DNA of 39,792 nucleotides from Lactobacillales bacterium. Lineage in GTDB: Bacteria > Bacillota_I > Bacilli_A > RF39 > UBA660. Each line of letters starts with the position of its first letter. Position 1 is the first letter of the stretch. The position numbers and the translations under genes were made by a program. The notes beneath the pieces were generated by a model. The model was not told where the DNA came from, ran no database searches, and saw only the letters and a program-made list of their open reading frames with translations. Shown piece after piece: positions 8,501 to 17,325 of this stretch. The stretch lies in assembly GCA_015059545.1 (NCBI GenBank), contig SVAG01000008.1, positions 1 to 39,792 of the forward strand, read 5' to 3'.

Positions 8501-8531
8501 AAAAATTGAATTCATATAAAATTCAATTTTT
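8501..8531. terminator. Terminator of the Myb/sigma operon
   Basis: Stem AAAAATTGAATT / AATTCAATTTTT (8501-8512 with 8520-8531), seven-base loop, followed by TTTT on the minus strand. It abuts the TAA stop of the sigma factor gene (8533-8535) and closes the four-gene operon. Confidence 0.8.
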
Positions 8532-8532
8532 T

Positions 8533-9651
8533 TTAATTTATATAATCTTTTATTTTTCTTGTATTTCTTGGGTGTCTTAATTTTCTTAATGCTTTTTCTT
8601 CTATTTGTCTTACTCTTTCTCTTGTAATATTTAAATCTTTACCTACTTCATCTAATGTCATTCCCCTATTATTTCCAATTCCAAAACGTTTTGTTATTAT
8701 TTCTCTTTCTCTATTATTTAAACTTTTTAAAACACTTGATATATAATCTTGAAGTTGTCCAAAAGTTGCTGCATCTTCTGTTTTTTGGTTTGGATCAGCT
8801 ATAAAATCACCTAAAGTCTCTTCTTCATCTTCACCAATTGTTTTTTCTAAACTAGTTATATTAATAGACATTTCTCTTAATAATTTAATAGTTTCTTCTG
8901 AAAGTTCTGTTTCTCTTGCTAATTCAACTATAGTTGGTTCTTTTTGATTTTTTTCTAATAAAATTTTTCTAGCTTTTTCTATTTTAGATAAACCTTGACT
9001 AGCGTGAACAGGTAATCTTATTAAACGAGATTTATCAGCAATAGCCCTAGAAATTGATTGATGAATCCAGTGTGTAGCATATGTAGAAATTTTTGTTTCA
9101 TATTTACTTTCAAATTTATCAATTGCTTTTATAAGACCAATATTTCCTTCTTCTATTAAATCTGAAAAATCTAATCCTCTACCCATATATCTTTTTGCTA
9201 TTGAAACAACTAATCTTAAATTATGTTCTATTAATTTTTTTCTTGCTGATGGATATCCTATTTCTTTCATTTTTACTAACTCTTTTTCTTGTTCAACAGT
9301 TAATATTGGATATTTTTTTATTTCATGAAGATATGCAGAAACATTATCATCATAAAAGTAATCTGATTCACTATATACCATTTCAATTTCTTCTAAATAC
9401 TCTTCTTTAATAACTAATATATCATTCATAATTAAATATGTATTTAATACTTCTAATATAATATCATCATTTGTCATTTGTTTTAAATCTTTATAATCTA
9501 TATGTGATTCAACATTTCTAAATTCTTCATCTAAAATTATTTCTATATCCGTTTCTTTAATAAGTTTTTGAAAATTTATTTTTTCTTTCTGTCTTTCTTT
9601 TGATTCTATTTTAAAATCAATTATTTCTTTTATTCTATTAATGAAATTCAT
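8533..9651 (-). CDS. Sigma-70 family RNA polymerase sigma factor (RpoD-like, divergent)
   Basis: 372 residues. An unusual N-terminal ~100 residues is followed by region 1.2 ([18 protein letters not shown]), region 2 ([40 protein letters not shown]), region 3 and region 4 ([17 protein letters not shown], then [20 protein letters not shown]). Region 4.2 is canonical for -35 recognition. In region 2.3-2.4 the sequence is [19 protein letters not shown], whereas primary sigma factors have YATWWIRQAITRAIADQAR: one melting tryptophan and the arginine are replaced by histidine. It is not next to dnaG as rpoD usually is. It is the last gene of the Myb-array operon, four bases after the 765-residue array gene, whose TGA stop overlaps its ribosome site. 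It may be a group 2 sigma factor rather than the housekeeping one. Confidence 0.9.
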   Translation of the reverse strand: MNFINRIKEIIDFKIESKERQKEKINFQKLIKETDIEIILDEEFRNVESHIDYKDLKQMTNDDIILEVLNTYLIMNDILVIKEEYLEEIEMVYSESDYFYDDNVSAYLHEIKKYPILTVEQEKELVKMKEIGYPSARKKLIEHNLRLVVSIAKRYMGRGLDFSDLIEEGNIGLIKAIDKFESKYETKISTYATHWIHQSISRAIADKSRLIRLPVHASQGLSKIEKARKILLEKNQKEPTIVELARETELSEETIKLLREMSINITSLEKTIGEDEEETLGDFIADPNQKTEDAATFGQLQDYISSVLKSLNNREREIITKRFGIGNNRGMTLDEVGKDLNITRERVRQIEEKALRKLRHPRNTRKIKDYIN

Positions 9652-9655
9652 TATA

Positions 9656-11953
9656 TCACTTTCCTTTTTGTTTCATTTTAACTTTTTCTTTTTCAACATA
9701 AAAATTCTTAGCAGAAATTAATTGATGTTTCTTCAAATTAATTCTTTCTGGTATAAAATTATTTTCTATATCACTTTTTCTTTTTTCTTTTAACCATTCT
9801 GGTTCTATTCCAAATAAATTTTCCTCTAAATTTCTACTATCCCATATATTTTGATTTTGTTCTAAAAATTTAAATAAATTTTCTATAGTAACAGTCGCAT
9901 ATGATCTGTTTTTTGAAATATTTTTTACTTTTATTTTAAGACCTAGTGCTACCCAGTTTACTAAAATAGTATTTCTATCAACATTAAAAATATCCGCTAT
10001 TTCTTGAATTTTTATTCCATCATAATTGTTTTCAGTATGTGACCCTAAGCCTAATTTTGAAACTCTATTCATAATTGCTGAGGTACTTCTATTTAGTTTT
10101 TTTGCTATATATTCTATTGATTTATTTCCCCATAAATCACTTAAAAGCTCTTCTTCTTCCTCTGTCCAAGCTTTATGTTTTAATTGAAGATCATAGCCTA
10201 ATTTACCTGCTCTTACATGTACTGATTCTTCACTACGATTTAATTTTTTAGATATTTCAAATGTAGAATAATCAGATAGCATTGAAATTAATAATTCATC
10301 TTCTTCCTTTGTCCATGCCCTATTTGACTTATTAACAGCAGAAATATTTAAATCATTTAATTTATTTGCTACTACACCATAAGTTCTTTCTATTTTTTTA
10401 GCAATTTCTTCTATTGTATATTCCTTAGCATATTCCTTTAGTTTTTCTACATCTTCTTCTGTCCAAAATATTGAAGATTTTTGAGCACTTACTCCCATAT
10501 ATTTTAATTTATTTGAAACAGTAGACGGTAACATTTCAAGAATTTCAGCAATCTCATTTATAGTATAATTTTTAGCATATTCTATTAATTTTTCTTCTTC
10601 TTCTTTTATCCATCTTTTTTTAGGTGGATTTTTTAAAGTTATACCTAACACCTTGGCTTTTTCTTTTATAGTAGCTTCTGATTTATTCATTATTTTACAA
10701 ATCATAAAAACATCATATTCTTTTAAAGATATTAATTTTTCTGAATCTTCTTCTGTCCAAAATCTATTATTTTTTTTATAAATATTTAATTCTTTTAATT
10801 TTTTTGATACTTGATTTCTAGATACACCAATTATATTAGCAATTTCATCAATAGAATTTGTATCAACTAATCTTAATAATTCTTCTATCTTTTCTTCTGT
10901 CCATATTTCTTCTTTTACTAAAATATCATTTGTTAATCCTAACTTTTTAATTTTAGTTCTAATAATATTAGCTTTTAAATTCATTTTTTCTGAAATTTCT
11001 TTTATACTTAAATTTTCTTTTACTAATTTAATTAATTCTTCTTCTAATTGGTCATTCCATACTTTCTTTTTATCTAATAGTTCTATATTATTTTTACTAG
11101 CAATCCTAGATATTTGTGAGTTACTTGTTTTAAAAATTTCTGCTAATTCAGATATATATTTAGTTTTTGCTAACAATCTTAATTTTTCTATTTTTTCTTC
11201 ATTCCATTTTATTTGTTGACCAATATCTGGTAATTCTAATTCCTTTTTATATCTATATAATACACCTGTACTAATTTTTAAATTTCTAGCTATTTCTGTA
11301 GCATGTTTTTTTCCCCAATACTTTTTAATATATTCAATTTGTTCTTCATTTAGTTTTACATATTCAGAAATTGTTTCAATTTCTAGTTCATAAGCTTTAG
11401 CAGTAATTGCCCCAATACTTCTACCTGGTAGTACTTTTACAAGTTCTGTATAATGACATTTAGGTGCATATTCTCTTAATATTGCTATTTCTTCTTCTGT
11501 CCATAAAGTTTTCTTATATTCTATTCCTAATTCCTTACATTTTGAAATAATTTGATAATAACTAAGACCTATTACTGATTCTATTTCACCAATTGATTTT
11601 TGATTAATGTTTTCTTTTAGATATTCTACCATCCATTTCTTCCAAGGATCTGGTGTTGAACGAAGTTCAATTCCTAACTTTACAGCTTTTTTTTGAACAG
11701 CTATATAACTTCTATTTAATTTTTTAGCTATTGTTTTTGTTACATATTTTTTTGAATATTCTCTTAATTTTTCTTCTTCTTCTTTTGTCCATCTATCACT
11801 TTTGTATGCTGGAAGTTCTAATTCTTTAGCCTTTTCTATTAAGTTTTCAGGTGTTGTATGAAAGTCAGTTGCTATTTTATACAAAGATTTTGTATTCCAT
11901 AATGATATTAATTCTTTTTCTTTTTCTTCTGTCCATATAAATTTTTGTTTCAT
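9656..11953 (-). CDS. Tandem Myb/SANT-like repeat DNA-binding protein, about 13 repeats
   Basis: 765 residues, of which about 650 are some 13 tandem units of 45-55 residues. Each has the pattern W-T-E-E-E...L......I...[15 protein letters not shown], a three-helix Myb/SANT or GcrA-like HTH fold; examples are [19 protein letters not shown] and [20 protein letters not shown]. After the last unit come a second HTH-like segment ([15 protein letters not shown]) and the module with [17 protein letters not shown] plus a basic stretch. That last part resembles a domain I recall from small phage/ICE-associated Myb proteins of Bacillota. The ATG at 11951-11953 is preferred, with GGTGAG ahead; a GTG three codons upstream directly follows the stop of the preceding gene. 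Units 3-6 match units 1-4 of the neighbour. Function inferred: DNA binding over an extended site. Confidence 0.85.
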   Translation of the reverse strand: MKQKFIWTEEKEKELISLWNTKSLYKIATDFHTTPENLIEKAKELELPAYKSDRWTKEEEEKLREYSKKYVTKTIAKKLNRSYIAVQKKAVKLGIELRSTPDPWKKWMVEYLKENINQKSIGEIESVIGLSYYQIISKCKELGIEYKKTLWTEEEIAILREYAPKCHYTELVKVLPGRSIGAITAKAYELEIETISEYVKLNEEQIEYIKKYWGKKHATEIARNLKISTGVLYRYKKELELPDIGQQIKWNEEKIEKLRLLAKTKYISELAEIFKTSNSQISRIASKNNIELLDKKKVWNDQLEEELIKLVKENLSIKEISEKMNLKANIIRTKIKKLGLTNDILVKEEIWTEEKIEELLRLVDTNSIDEIANIIGVSRNQVSKKLKELNIYKKNNRFWTEEDSEKLISLKEYDVFMICKIMNKSEATIKEKAKVLGITLKNPPKKRWIKEEEEKLIEYAKNYTINEIAEILEMLPSTVSNKLKYMGVSAQKSSIFWTEEDVEKLKEYAKEYTIEEIAKKIERTYGVVANKLNDLNISAVNKSNRAWTKEEDELLISMLSDYSTFEISKKLNRSEESVHVRAGKLGYDLQLKHKAWTEEEEELLSDLWGNKSIEYIAKKLNRSTSAIMNRVSKLGLGSHTENNYDGIKIQEIADIFNVDRNTILVNWVALGLKIKVKNISKNRSYATVTIENLFKFLEQNQNIWDSRNLEENLFGIEPEWLKEKRKSDIENNFIPERINLKKHQLISAKNFYVEKEKVKMKQKGK
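9771..9868 (-). repeat. 98-bp conserved module copy 1 (C-terminal Myb-array motif)
   Basis: Direct repeat with 12072-12169 (4 differences) and 13999-14096 (5 differences), counted by eye. It encodes the [20 protein letters not shown] and following basic residues. Flanking sequence is far more diverged. Confidence 0.9.
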
Positions 11954-11962
11954 ACTTCTCAC

Positions 11963-13663
11963 CTATTTCTTTTTAACTTTACATTTTTCATCATCAACAT
12001 AATATTTTTCATCTAAAATTAATTGTTGTTTTAATAAATTTACTTTTTCTGGTACAAAACTAGTTTCTACATCCCTTTTTCTTTTTTCTTTTAACCATTC
12101 TGGTTCTATTCCAAGTAAATTTTCTTCTAAATTTCTACTATCCCATATATTTTGATTTTTTTCTAAAAAATCAAGTAAATCATCTAACGTTACACATAAA
12201 TAACTTTTTGATTTAGTAATTCTTTTACTTCTTAAATTTAATCCTAAAGCAACCCAAGTAATATTAACTTGTGCTGGCAAAACATTAAACATATCACAAA
12301 TATCTTGAACTTTAAGTAATTCATAATTATTATCCATAGAAGATCCTAATCCTAATTGATAAACCTTATTTAATATTGATGATTCTGTTCTATTTAAATT
12401 TTTAGCAATTGTTTCTATTGACACATTTCCCCATAAATCACATAAAGTATTTTCTTCTTCCTCTGTCCAAAACATTTTATCATTTGTAGTTATCTTAAGT
12501 CCACTTCTATTTATTTTAATTGTAACAGCATCTTCTGATCTATTAAATATTTTTGCTATTTCTTTAGGTGTTTTTCCCTCTTCTACTAATTTTTTTAAGG
12601 TTTCCAGTTCAGCTTTTGTCCAATTTTTTTTACTAGACATAACCTCTACATTATGTTTTTTAGCAATTTGTTTTATTCTTGCACTTGTTAATTTATATAA
12701 AATAACTAATTCATTTATATTAACTAATTTAACATCTTCAATTAATTTTAATTCTTCTCCTTCAGTTAATTTTCTATTTTCGTATTTAACTTTCAATTGT
12801 AATTCTCTAGCTTTTTTTAAAACATTTGAATCTGTTTTAGACATAATTTCTATTATCTCAAATAAATCTTTATCTTCATTTACTAATTTTTTTAATGTTT
12901 CATCATCTTCTTTTGTCCATAGATTTCTATTTGATAATATTTTAATATTTTGTCTTTTTGCTTGTAATCTTATAGCACTTGTACTTCTATTCATTATAAT
13001 AGCCATTTCTTCTAATGTTTTTGTTTTTGCTAATTCCTTTAATTGTTCATTATCTTTTTCTGTCCACTTAATTTTTTCATCTATTAAAGTTATTTTATTT
13101 TCATAAGCAATAGTGGAAATTGCAGAATTTGTAGTATGAAATATTTGAGCTAATTCTGTAATTGTTTTTGTTTTAGATAAATCTTTCAATTTTTGAATTT
13201 TTTTGTCAGTCCAAAATTTATATGGATTATTTCCTAATTTTGGAAGATTTAATTTTTTTATTTGATTTTCAATTGCACCTCTACCTACTTTTAATTCACG
13301 AGCCATATCTGTTACAGCAATTTTTCCATAATTTTCTTTTATATATTTTATTTCTTCTTCTTTAAATTCTCTTATTAATTTTATATAATCTATTCCCATT
13401 TTACATGCTTTAGTTAAAATTGCATCTTCAGTTCTATTTAAAATTTTAGATAATTCTTTTAAATAACATTTATCTGCTAATGAAATAAGAAGTTGTTCTT
13501 CCTCTTCTGTCCATCTAGTACTTATATATTCAATTCCTAATTCATCTAACTTATCCAAGATTTGATAATAATCTTTATTTAATAATAATTGTAATTTTGA
13601 TATAGGTACTATATTTATATTTTCCATCAATACTTGAATTTGTTTTTCTGTCCATGCTACCAT
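11963..13663 (-). CDS. Tandem Myb/SANT-like repeat DNA-binding protein, about 9 repeats
   Basis: 566 residues with about nine tandem Myb/SANT-like units (starting AWTEKQIQ, RWTEEEEQ, REFKEEEI, FWTDKKIQ, KWTEKDNE, LWTKEDDE, RKLTEGEE, NWTKAELE, FWTEEEEN). These are followed by the same HTH-like segment (VQDICDMFNVLPAQVNI) and the module [17 protein letters not shown] with a basic tail found in its two neighbours. Its first four units align in order with units 3-6 of the 765-residue protein (shared landmarks: ENIN, YYQI..K..ELGIEY, then KKLNLPKLG versus [10 protein letters not shown]). Whole-gene duplication followed by loss or gain of units is therefore likely. It sits ten bases after the 342-residue gene. 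The start is ATG behind GGTGATAAA; the stop TAG abuts the next gene. Confidence 0.85.
   Translation of the reverse strand: MVAWTEKQIQVLMENINIVPISKLQLLLNKDYYQILDKLDELGIEYISTRWTEEEEQLLISLADKCYLKELSKILNRTEDAILTKACKMGIDYIKLIREFKEEEIKYIKENYGKIAVTDMARELKVGRGAIENQIKKLNLPKLGNNPYKFWTDKKIQKLKDLSKTKTITELAQIFHTTNSAISTIAYENKITLIDEKIKWTEKDNEQLKELAKTKTLEEMAIIMNRSTSAIRLQAKRQNIKILSNRNLWTKEDDETLKKLVNEDKDLFEIIEIMSKTDSNVLKKARELQLKVKYENRKLTEGEELKLIEDVKLVNINELVILYKLTSARIKQIAKKHNVEVMSSKKNWTKAELETLKKLVEEGKTPKEIAKIFNRSEDAVTIKINRSGLKITTNDKMFWTEEEENTLCDLWGNVSIETIAKNLNRTESSILNKVYQLGLGSSMDNNYELLKVQDICDMFNVLPAQVNITWVALGLNLRSKRITKSKSYLCVTLDDLLDFLEKNQNIWDSRNLEENLLGIEPEWLKEKRKRDVETSFVPEKVNLLKQQLILDEKYYVDDEKCKVKKK
12072..12169 (-). 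repeat. 98-bp conserved module copy 2
   Basis: Direct repeat with 9771-9868 (4 differences) and 13999-14096 (3 differences), in the 566-residue array gene. Confidence 0.9.
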
Positions 13664-13673
13664 TTTATCACCA

Positions 13674-14702
13674 CTATTTTTTTGTTTTTTTCTTTTGATA
13701 TCCTAATTCTGAAATTTTATAAGCTATAGCTTTTTCTGTTCTTCCTAATTTATTTGACATTTCCTTATAAGTCATATTTTGATAATTTTCTATTAAATAA
13801 CTTAATTCTTCTTCTGACCAAAAATGTGGCATTGTATAACTATAACCTAAGTTTCTTAACAAAGTTGCTACTGAATTTTCACTTCTTTCAATTGTTAAAG
13901 CTATTTCATTATAACTTTTTCCTCGTTCAAATAAATGACATGCTCTTTTTATTTCTTCATCTGTCCATTTACGATACCATGAAGGATTTTCTTCTAAATC
14001 CCTTTTTCTTTTTTCTTTTAACCATTCTGGTTCTATTCCAAGTAAATTTTCTTCTAAATTTCTACTATCCCATTCATTTTGATTTTGTTCTAAAAACAAC
14101 AATAAATCATCCAGAGAAATAACATAGTAACAACATTTAGATGTTAGTTTTTTTGGTTTAAGTTTAAGTCCATATTTACGCCAAGTGGTAATTCTATCAC
14201 GACTAACATTTAATGCATCACAGATATCAGATACTGTTAATTTTTCATAATTATTTTCCATCATAGGTCCTAAATTCATTCTTATTGCTTTTACCTTAAG
14301 TGAAAAATATGTTCTTTTTAATTTTTTACAAATATTATCAACTGAAACATTACCCCATAATTCTGAAAATTGTTCTTCCTCTTCTTCTGTCCATTTTCTT
14401 CTATCTTGAATAAGTGTAATATTTAGTCTACGTGCTTTTAAATAAATAGCATTTTCTGTCTTATTCATTGCTTTTGCAATTTCTTTATAATGTAGTGTTT
14501 CAGATAATTCTTTCAATAAATTAATTTCATCTTCTGTCCACTCATTAGATGTAGGTAATGGTAAATTATTTTCTTCTGCTACTTTTGCAACTGCATACCA
14601 AGTACAATTAAATTTCTTTTTCATACTATGTATTGTTTCTTTTTCCCAGTTATCAATAATATATTGTTTTTCTTCATTAGTAAATATTTTTTTATTACCC
14701 AT
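13674..14702 (-). CDS. Tandem Myb/SANT-like repeat DNA-binding protein, about 5 repeats
   Basis: 342 residues and first gene of the operon. Three Myb-like units (IFTNEEKQYI, EWTEDEINLL, KWTEEEEEQF) precede the HTH-like segment (VSDICDALNVSRDRI) and the module with [17 protein letters not shown]. Two further units follow the module (KWTDEEIKRA, FWSEEELSYL), a layout not seen in the other two proteins. The ATG at 14700-14702, behind GGTGATTTA, is preferred; thirteen codons of open frame upstream have no ribosome site and overlap the promoter. By family knowledge such units bind DNA with the third helix; GcrA of Caulobacter is a single-unit relative in fold that works with sigma-70. That parallel is inference here. 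Confidence 0.85.
   Translation of the reverse strand: MGNKKIFTNEEKQYIIDNWEKETIHSMKKKFNCTWYAVAKVAEENNLPLPTSNEWTEDEINLLKELSETLHYKEIAKAMNKTENAIYLKARRLNITLIQDRRKWTEEEEEQFSELWGNVSVDNICKKLKRTYFSLKVKAIRMNLGPMMENNYEKLTVSDICDALNVSRDRITTWRKYGLKLKPKKLTSKCCYYVISLDDLLLFLEQNQNEWDSRNLEENLLGIEPEWLKEKRKRDLEENPSWYRKWTDEEIKRACHLFERGKSYNEIALTIERSENSVATLLRNLGYSYTMPHFWSEEELSYLIENYQNMTYKEMSNKLGRTEKAIAYKISELGYQKKKTKK
13999..14096 (-). repeat. 98-bp conserved module copy 3
   Basis: Direct repeat with 12072-12169 (3 differences) and 9771-9868 (5 differences), in the 342-residue array gene. Confidence 0.9.
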
Positions 14703-14722
14703 TAAATCACCACTTTGACTAA

Positions 14723-14733
14723 ATATTATAACA
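14723..14733 (-). promoter_or_regulatory. Extended -10 promoter of the Myb/sigma operon
   Basis: Minus strand TGTTATAAT: a perfect TATAAT (14725-14730) preceded by the TG of an extended -10. No good -35 is present (only a T-rich stretch). It lies between the der terminator and the first array gene, so the operon has its own start. Confidence 0.65.
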
Positions 14734-14744
14734 CAAAACAACCA

Positions 14745-14775
14745 TAAAAAAAATAATTTGTATAATACAAATTAT
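14745..14775 (-). terminator. Intrinsic terminator after der
   Basis: Stem ATAATTTGTA / TACAAATTAT (14753-14762 with 14766-14775), loop of three, then eight U on the minus strand. The der stop TAA (14772-14774) is within the stem. Confidence 0.85.
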
Positions 14776-16094
14776 AATTCTTGTTCACCTTTATTTTTAA
14801 ATTGTAATATTATAGGTGTTCCTTCAAAATCAAATGCTTCTCTTAATTTATTTTCTAAATATCTTTTATAAGAGAAATGTACAAGTCCTTTATTATTAAC
14901 TTGAATATTAAATTTTGGAGGTTGTGTTGAAGCTTGACTTACAAAATATATTTTTAATCTTTTACCTTTATATGATGGAGGTAAATTAAGTTGATAAGCT
15001 TCCTCTATTACATCATTTAATAAACTTGTTTTTATTTCTTTTCTACTATTTTCATATGCTTTTAATACTTCAGGCATTAAAGTATGAATTCTTTTATGAG
15101 TTTTAGCTGATAAGAATACTATTGGAGCATAATCTAAGAATGCAAATTCAAGTTTAATTAATTCTTTCCATTTTTTCATTGATGCATCTTTATCTTCTAT
15201 TGTATCCCATTTATTTACAACTATAACTACAGCTTTACCTGCTTCTACTGCATACCCTGCTATATGTTTATCATGTTCTATAATTCCTTCTTCAGCATTT
15301 ATAACAATAACACATACATCAGATCTATCTATTGCTTTCATTGATCTAAGTAAACTATATTTTTCAATATTTTCATATATTTTACCTCTTTTTCTCATAC
15401 CTGCTGTATCTATTACTACATAATCTTTATCATGATATTTAAAAGGTAAATCTACTGAATCTCTAGTAGTACCTGCTACATCTGATACAATTACTCTATC
15501 TTCATTTAATATAGCATTTACTAAACTACTTTTTCCTACATTTGGTCTTCCGATAATTGAAAATTTTACTACATCTGGATCATATTCATCTTCTTCTATT
15601 TCATTAAAATCTGAACATACTAAATCTAATAAATCTTCTATTCCTATATTTTGTTCTCCACTTACATTAATATAATTATCAAATCCTAATTCATAAAAAT
15701 CATATAAATGTTCTTTTGATTCTTTACTATCTACTTTATTTATAGCAACAATAACTTTTTTATTTTGTTTAAGTAGCATTTCTTTAACAACTAAATCATT
15801 ACTTGTTATTCCTTCTTTACCGTCTACTATAAAAACAATTACATCAGCTTCTTCAATAGCAAGAGTTGCTTGAACTTTAATTTCTTCATTAAATTTAGCA
15901 TCCTCTAAATCTATACCACCTGTATCAACTAAGTGAAATTTATAATTTTTATAATTTACATTACCATAAATTCTATCTCTAGTAACACCTGGTGTATCTT
16001 CTATAATTGATATTTTTTTCCCGATTATTCTATTAAATATTGTACTTTTTCCTACATTTGGTCTTCCAACTAATGCAACTACTGGTTTTTTCAT
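14772..16094 (-). CDS. der: Ribosome assembly GTPase Der (EngA)
   Basis: 440-residue double GTPase needed for 50S subunit maturation. Two G domains are visible: the first with GRPNVGKSTIFNR (P-loop, residue ~10), VDTGGI and NKVD; the second with GRPNVGKSSLVNA (~182), DTAGMRKRGKI and NKWD. The C-terminal KH-like domain (KIYFVSQASTQPPKFNIQVN) closes the protein. Length and order match the family exactly. It is downstream of engB and one unknown gene, giving a small ribosome-assembly cluster, and ends at its own terminator. Confidence 0.98.
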   Translation of the reverse strand: MKKPVVALVGRPNVGKSTIFNRIIGKKISIIEDTPGVTRDRIYGNVNYKNYKFHLVDTGGIDLEDAKFNEEIKVQATLAIEEADVIVFIVDGKEGITSNDLVVKEMLLKQNKKVIVAINKVDSKESKEHLYDFYELGFDNYINVSGEQNIGIEDLLDLVCSDFNEIEEDEYDPDVVKFSIIGRPNVGKSSLVNAILNEDRVIVSDVAGTTRDSVDLPFKYHDKDYVVIDTAGMRKRGKIYENIEKYSLLRSMKAIDRSDVCVIVINAEEGIIEHDKHIAGYAVEAGKAVVIVVNKWDTIEDKDASMKKWKELIKLEFAFLDYAPIVFLSAKTHKRIHTLMPEVLKAYENSRKEIKTSLLNDVIEEAYQLNLPPSYKGKRLKIYFVSQASTQPPKFNIQVNNKGLVHFSYKRYLENKLREAFDFEGTPIILQFKNKGEQEL

Positions 16095-16144
16095 AATTTC
16101 ACCTCTTGAAACATTATATCAAATAAAGAAAAAAAATCAAATAA

Positions 16145-16615
16145 CTAACTTAATTTCTTACCATAATTTATAATATCATTTGTATCTTTATATATTAAAT
16201 TACTAAATTCAATTAATTCATTTTTTAAATAATCATTTAAATCTTTTTTTAATTTTAAATATATTTTTTTATCATAATATATTATATCGGAATTATTTAT
16301 AATTTCTTCATTAAAAAATATATCTTCTACTTCATATAAAAAGGTATTTTCTAAAAGTGTTATATGCATATCTACTTCATCTGTATAATAATCTAAATAA
16401 TCAACTTCTTCTTTAGAAAGTTCTATTACTATTCCATATATTAAATCTTTATATACATTTACAAAATAAAATCCATTTATATCTATTTTATTTTTTAACT
16501 TTAAAAATAATTTCTTAAAATATTCTTTAGTAGTATCCAAATCTTCAAAATCAATATCTACTAATTCTTTATTTATATATATTAAAATATCATCATCAAT
16601 ATTTGATATTCTCAT
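16145..16615 (-). CDS. Unknown acidic protein between engB and der
   Basis: 156 residues, rich in Asp, Glu, Ile, Lys and Tyr. Begins MRISNIDDDILIYINKELVD and contains the segment FYFVNVYKDLIYGIVIELS followed by alternating acidic and aromatic residues. The ATG at 16613-16615 is chosen because AGGTGG is eight bases upstream; an in-frame GTG overlaps that site. No signal peptide or membrane segment. The layout of strands and acidic helices faintly recalls small adaptor-type domains, but I do not recognise the family. It lies 50 bases before der and 41 bases after engB. Confidence 0.75.
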   Translation of the reverse strand: MRISNIDDDILIYINKELVDIDFEDLDTTKEYFKKLFLKLKNKIDINGFYFVNVYKDLIYGIVIELSKEEVDYLDYYTDEVDMHITLLENTFLYEVEDIFFNEEIINNSDIIYYDKKIYLKLKKDLNDYLKNELIEFSNLIYKDTNDIINYGKKLS

Positions 16616-16639
16616 TTTCACCACCTAGTTTATTGTATG

Positions 16640-16670
16640 AAAAAAGAGAATTAATTCTATATAATTCTCT
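16640..16670 (-). terminator. Intrinsic terminator after engB
   Basis: Stem AGAGAATTA / TAATTCTCT (16645-16653 with 16662-16670) and U run on the minus strand. The engB stop TAG (16657-16659) lies in the loop. Confidence 0.75.
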
Positions 16671-17238
16671 CTATTTTTTCATATACTTCTGATTTACCTT
16701 CTTTATTTACATTAGAGAATACTATAAAGTCATCTCCCACTCCTAATTCTAATTCAGATAAAATCATATTTCTTTGTGTTTGATGTTTTGTAATTCCTAT
16801 TTTATCACATTTAGTAGCAACTATAGTTACTGGTATTTTATAATGTTTTAAGAATTCATACATCATAATATCATCACTACTAGGTTTATGTCTAAAATCT
16901 ATTAACATAAATACTTGTTTTAATTCATCTCTATTTGTTAAATAATCTTCCATCATTAAACCAAATTTTCTTTTTTTACTTTTATTTAAATTAGCAAATC
17001 CATATCCTGGAGCATCAACTAAATAAAATTTTTCATTTACTAAATAAAAATTAATAGTTTGAGTTTTTCCTGGATTAGCAGATGTTCTAGCATAGTTTTT
17101 TCTATTAATTAATGTATTTATAAAACTACTTTTTCCTACATTAGATCTACCTACAAGTAAAAATTCTGGTTTTTTATCTGTTGGATATTGACTTCTTCTT
17201 ACTGCACTAATTGTTAAATCAACACTAGTTATTTTCAT
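16657..17238 (-). CDS. engB: Ribosome biogenesis GTPase EngB (YsxC/YihA)
   Basis: 193-residue single-domain GTPase acting in late 50S assembly. Visible motifs: P-loop GRSNVGKSSFINTLI (residue ~28), the switch region KTQTINFYLV, DAPGYGFANLNKSKK (G3, ~72), TKCDKI (G4, ~143) and FSNVNKEGK (G5 region). Length matches the family (~190-200). In Bacillus it follows lonA/clpX; here it is upstream of an unknown gene and der. Start supported by AGGAG nine bases before ATG. Confidence 0.97.
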   Translation of the reverse strand: MKITSVDLTISAVRRSQYPTDKKPEFLLVGRSNVGKSSFINTLINRKNYARTSANPGKTQTINFYLVNEKFYLVDAPGYGFANLNKSKKRKFGLMMEDYLTNRDELKQVFMLIDFRHKPSSDDIMMYEFLKHYKIPVTIVATKCDKIGITKHQTQRNMILSELELGVGDDFIVFSNVNKEGKSEVYEKIERII

Positions 17239-17289
17239 ATAAACTACTCCTTTTTTTATATCTAATACATTATATCACATATTTTAAAA

Positions 17290-17325
17290 AAATAAAAAAA
17301 ATTAACTTTTTTTAAGTTAATTTTT
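17290..17325 (-). terminator. Intrinsic terminator after the anchored protein gene
   Basis: Stem AAAAATTAACTT / AAGTTAATTTTT (17297-17308 with 17314-17325) and A run giving U on the minus strand. The TAA stop (17317-17319) is inside the stem. Its core is identical to the terminator at 18151-18179. Confidence 0.8.

Noticed and set aside
8360-8515. N-terminal extension of the 58-residue gene
   Set aside because: No ribosome site; the AAGGAGGG just before the internal ATG at 8359 decides the start, and the extension runs into the upstream terminator.
13754-14122. Plus-strand ORF of 122 residues opposite the Myb-array gene
   Set aside because: Phe/Leu/Asn-rich composition typical for the reverse of AT-rich coding DNA, no ribosome site, fully inside a convincing minus-strand gene.
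9656-14702. Myb-like arrays as eukaryotic contamination
   Set aside because: Bacterial ribosome sites, promoter, terminator, tight gene spacing and a bacterial sigma factor in the same operon; no introns.
9656-14702. TALE-like or pentatricopeptide repeats
   Set aside because: Unit length and the W-T-E-E / NRS..AI..K pattern fit Myb/SANT HTH units, not 33-35 residue alpha-solenoid repeats.
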